This document shows, in pieces, positions 40,599 to 42,276 of a stretch of 42,276 nt of DNA; the stretch's first letter is position 1; every line of letters begins with the position of its first letter. The notes below the pieces were generated by a model, which did not search any database, was not told the DNA's origin, and saw only the letters and a list, made by a program, of their open reading frames with translations. Origin of the DNA: GCA-2733415 sp049614485 (GTDB taxonomy: Bacteria; Bacteroidota; Bacteroidia; Flavobacteriales; Flavobacteriaceae); contig JBMZDR010000018.1 of assembly GCA_049614485.1 (NCBI GenBank), forward strand, positions 1 through 42,276, given 5' to 3'. A program made the position numbers and the translations under genes.

Positions 40599-41645
40599 TT
40601 ACATTAAAGAAAAACGAGCACAATCAATTTCAGCATCTAGAGGTTTATTCTGTTCTATGTGGCTATATAACTGATGGCTCACCGTAGGAGCTACCATAAC
40701 CCCTCGTGTGCCCATACCGTTAAGTACGAATATATTTTTATGTTTAGGGTGGCAACCAACTAACGGTCGTCTGTCCTTCACCGTAGGTCTAATTCCTGCC
40801 AACTGATCAACTACAGTATATTCACATGTAATCAATTCATTTAATTTCTCTAACAACTCGTCCTTGGCCTGCTGTGTTGATTTCCAAGATTTATCTGTCC
40901 AATGATAGGTTGCACCTACTAAATAATGATTAGGGCTGTCTAGCGGAATTATAAACACTGATGCCTTAATAATTGAGTTGACCTCTAATTTTTCTGATTT
41001 AATAATGAGTACTTCGCCTTTTGTACCGTTAAGGGGTAAATGATTAAAATAAGGGTTTTTTAACATCCCATAGCCTTCAGCAAATACTATATGTTTTACA
41101 ATATGATTTTTATAAACTATATGATCTGACTTAATTTTAATGGCGCTATAATCAAACCGCTCATTAAAGTAGCTCTGATGAGAGATAAGGTCTTTACGGT
41201 ATGCCTTTAAGAGTTTTGCGACATTTAAACGTCCTGCTTTTTTTACTTCACCAAAATTACAATCAGACAGAATGGCTTTGTTGGTATTATTTTTAAAGTT
41301 TGTTGAAAGAAAAGGGGCCAAATAAGGTTTATCTGATGCAATGAGCCAATTATTCTGCTCTTCAACGGCATTAAACACACGCAATACAGGAAGCGGGTTT
41401 AATACTGAGATATTCAATCTAGATTCAATTTCTGCGTAAAAAGGGATGGCATATTCTAATTGCGGAATGGCATTCCAAGGCGATGTAAATCGTTTTAAGA
41501 TGACAGGGTTATACATACCCCCAGCAACTATTGACGAAGATTCTTTTTCTTCAGATATAACAACAAATGATTTATCATGTTTACGTAACTGCTCTGCAAA
41601 AGAAACACCTGCCAAACCAAAACCTACAATTAAATAATCTAACAT
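40599..41645 (-). CDS. FAD-dependent oxidoreductase (DadA/glycine-oxidase-like)
   Basis: 348 residues. An N-terminal Rossmann FAD-binding motif (YLIVGFGLAGVSFAEQL), a conserved AGGMYNPVILKRFTSPWNAI segment, and a C-terminal FAD-contact region (LAGIRPTVKDRRPLVGCHPK; LNGMGTRGVMVAPTVSHQLY) place it in the DAO superfamily. Amine or amino-acid oxidation is expected, but the substrate is unknown. It lies directly downstream of gldN, separated by a terminator. Confidence 0.88.
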   Translation of the reverse strand: MLDYLIVGFGLAGVSFAEQLRKHDKSFVVISEEKESSSIVAGGMYNPVILKRFTSPWNAIPQLEYAIPFYAEIESRLNISVLNPLPVLRVFNAVEEQNNWLIASDKPYLAPFLSTNFKNNTNKAILSDCNFGEVKKAGRLNVAKLLKAYRKDLISHQSYFNERFDYSAIKIKSDHIVYKNHIVKHIVFAEGYGMLKNPYFNHLPLNGTKGEVLIIKSEKLEVNSIIKASVFIIPLDSPNHYLVGATYHWTDKSWKSTQQAKDELLEKLNELITCEYTVVDQLAGIRPTVKDRRPLVGCHPKHKNIFVLNGMGTRGVMVAPTVSHQLYSHIEQNKPLDAEIDCARFSLM

Positions 41646-41663
41646 CTTATTTTATGTATAATG

Positions 41664-41698
41664 TAAAAAAAAACTCCTACAAATGTAGGAGTTTTTAT
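41664..41698. terminator. Intrinsic terminator after gldN
   Basis: Stem AAAAACTCCTAC / GTAGGAGTTTTT with loop AAAT; U-tracts in both directions. Confidence 0.92.
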
Positions 41699-41723
41699 GC
41701 TTATAATAAATTGGAGAAATTTA

Positions 41724-42276
41724 TTAGTACTGCCATTGATCTAACTCAAAGTCTCTGATTTTTGTTCTAATTCTTTCAGATTCTAACAATTGCATTAATG
41801 CATTGTTAGGAATGTATTCTTCAATTTTTCTATCTTGATACACATTTTCCTCTTTATACATTGTAGAACTAAATCGTCTTGAATTCAACATATGATCAAA
41901 AGAAATTGGCATAGCTGTGTTTTTATTATTGAAACTCATAGCTTCATTTAACACCTCTCTAGTATCTGGGAAAAACACCCAAAATTGCGCAACCAAGTCA
42001 CCATCTTCTGCATCAATAAAGAATACATCTGGAGTAACTGGTGACAAACCAATTAATCTGTAACGTAATTGCCCTTGACGCTTATCAAAATACCACAATC
42101 CTTTAATTCGGTATTCTTTAACATCATAAGACGTAATTTCAGTAGTATCTATATACTCAGGTGAAATAGGCTCACCAGCATTATACTGCTCATACCCTAA
42201 ATCTAACGTATCAATTTTTAATAAACCCTCTCTAACTTCAGAAAATGTTTTTTTACCAGTAAAATAAGAATCTGTA
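41724..42276 (-). CDS. gldN: Gliding motility / type IX secretion protein GldN, 3' part
   Basis: About 184 C-terminal residues; the frame is open to the window edge (through VKEYRIKGLWYFDKRQGQLR), so the start lies outside and the apparent start at 42098 is only an internal TTG. The segments DKRQGQLRYRLIGLSPVTPD, FWVFFPDTREVLN, SFDHMLNSRRFSSTMYKEEN and the end RTKIRDFELDQWQY are typical of GldN. GldN forms a periplasmic ring with GldK in the type IX secretion machine. gldK, gldL and gldM are expected just beyond the edge. Its presence means the host very likely has type IX secretion and perhaps gliding. Confidence 0.9.
   Translation of the reverse strand, partial: TDSYFTGKKTFSEVREGLLKIDTLDLGYEQYNAGEPISPEYIDTTEITSYDVKEYRIKGLWYFDKRQGQLRYRLIGLSPVTPDVFFIDAEDGDLVAQFWVFFPDTREVLNEAMSFNNKNTAMPISFDHMLNSRRFSSTMYKEENVYQDRKIEEYIPNNALMQLLESERIRTKIRDFELDQWQY

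Overview
The window is chromosomal DNA of a Bacteroidota member, most likely Flavobacteriaceae. The evidence is the AT-rich base composition, the promoter motif TAnnTTTG with an upstream TTG, the near absence of Shine-Dalgarno sequences, a gliding/type IX secretion gene (gldN) at the right edge, flavobacterial families (DUF5522, DUF4136, GSCFA, TonB-family outer-membrane barrels), and a one-chain fused E1 alpha/beta 2-oxoacid dehydrogenase. The sequence has one assembly gap of 96 N (10677-10772).

Left part (1-8941): the 3' end of a secreted fibre-like protein; a small convergent protein with a zinc-peptidase-like motif; a tiny Cys-rich DUF5522 protein missed by ORF length cut-offs; urocanate hydratase (hutU) with two operator-like dyads in its leader; a DUF4136 lipoprotein; then, on the minus strand, E2 and fused E1 of a branched-chain-type 2-oxoacid dehydrogenase with a divergent Lrp/AsnC regulator.

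Centre (8942-24430): a near-complete aerobic phenylacetate (paa) catabolic cluster on the minus strand. Its order of transcription is tetR, paaE, paaA, paaB, paaC, paaD, paaG, paaH, paaI, a four-helix-bundle gene, a PaaJ-type thiolase, paaZ, an enoyl-CoA hydratase-like gene, [gap], paaY, a GNAT acetyltransferase and an alpha-helical hypothetical protein. Phenylacetate-CoA ligase (paaK) is not seen. Divergent from tetR lies an unusual long aromatic amino acid hydroxylase. Two 16-bp operator-like dyads (ACTAA-N6-TTAGT) sit before paaE and in the tetR/hydroxylase spacer. Together with hutU and the E1/E2 pair, this is a neighbourhood for amino-acid breakdown (His, branched-chain amino acids, Phe).

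Right part (24484-42276): housekeeping and envelope genes. These are a GSCFA protein, alaS, an M23 peptidase-MerR-LemA-TPM-TPM run, an outer-membrane beta-barrel receptor-like protein, der, a small membrane protein, era, a nuclease-like hypothetical protein, an initiator tRNA, an ABC-F ATPase, a divergent DUF983 protein, an FAD oxidoreductase and the 3' part of gldN.

The most interesting points are: PaaZ carrying an extra C-terminal DinB/DUF1569-like domain; the aromatic amino acid hydroxylase with an insertion in its iron site region and a tail of about 280 residues; candidate TetR operators linking paa to the hydroxylase; hairpins in most paa spacers; absence of paaK next to a 2-oxoacid dehydrogenase; and the paired dyads before hutU.
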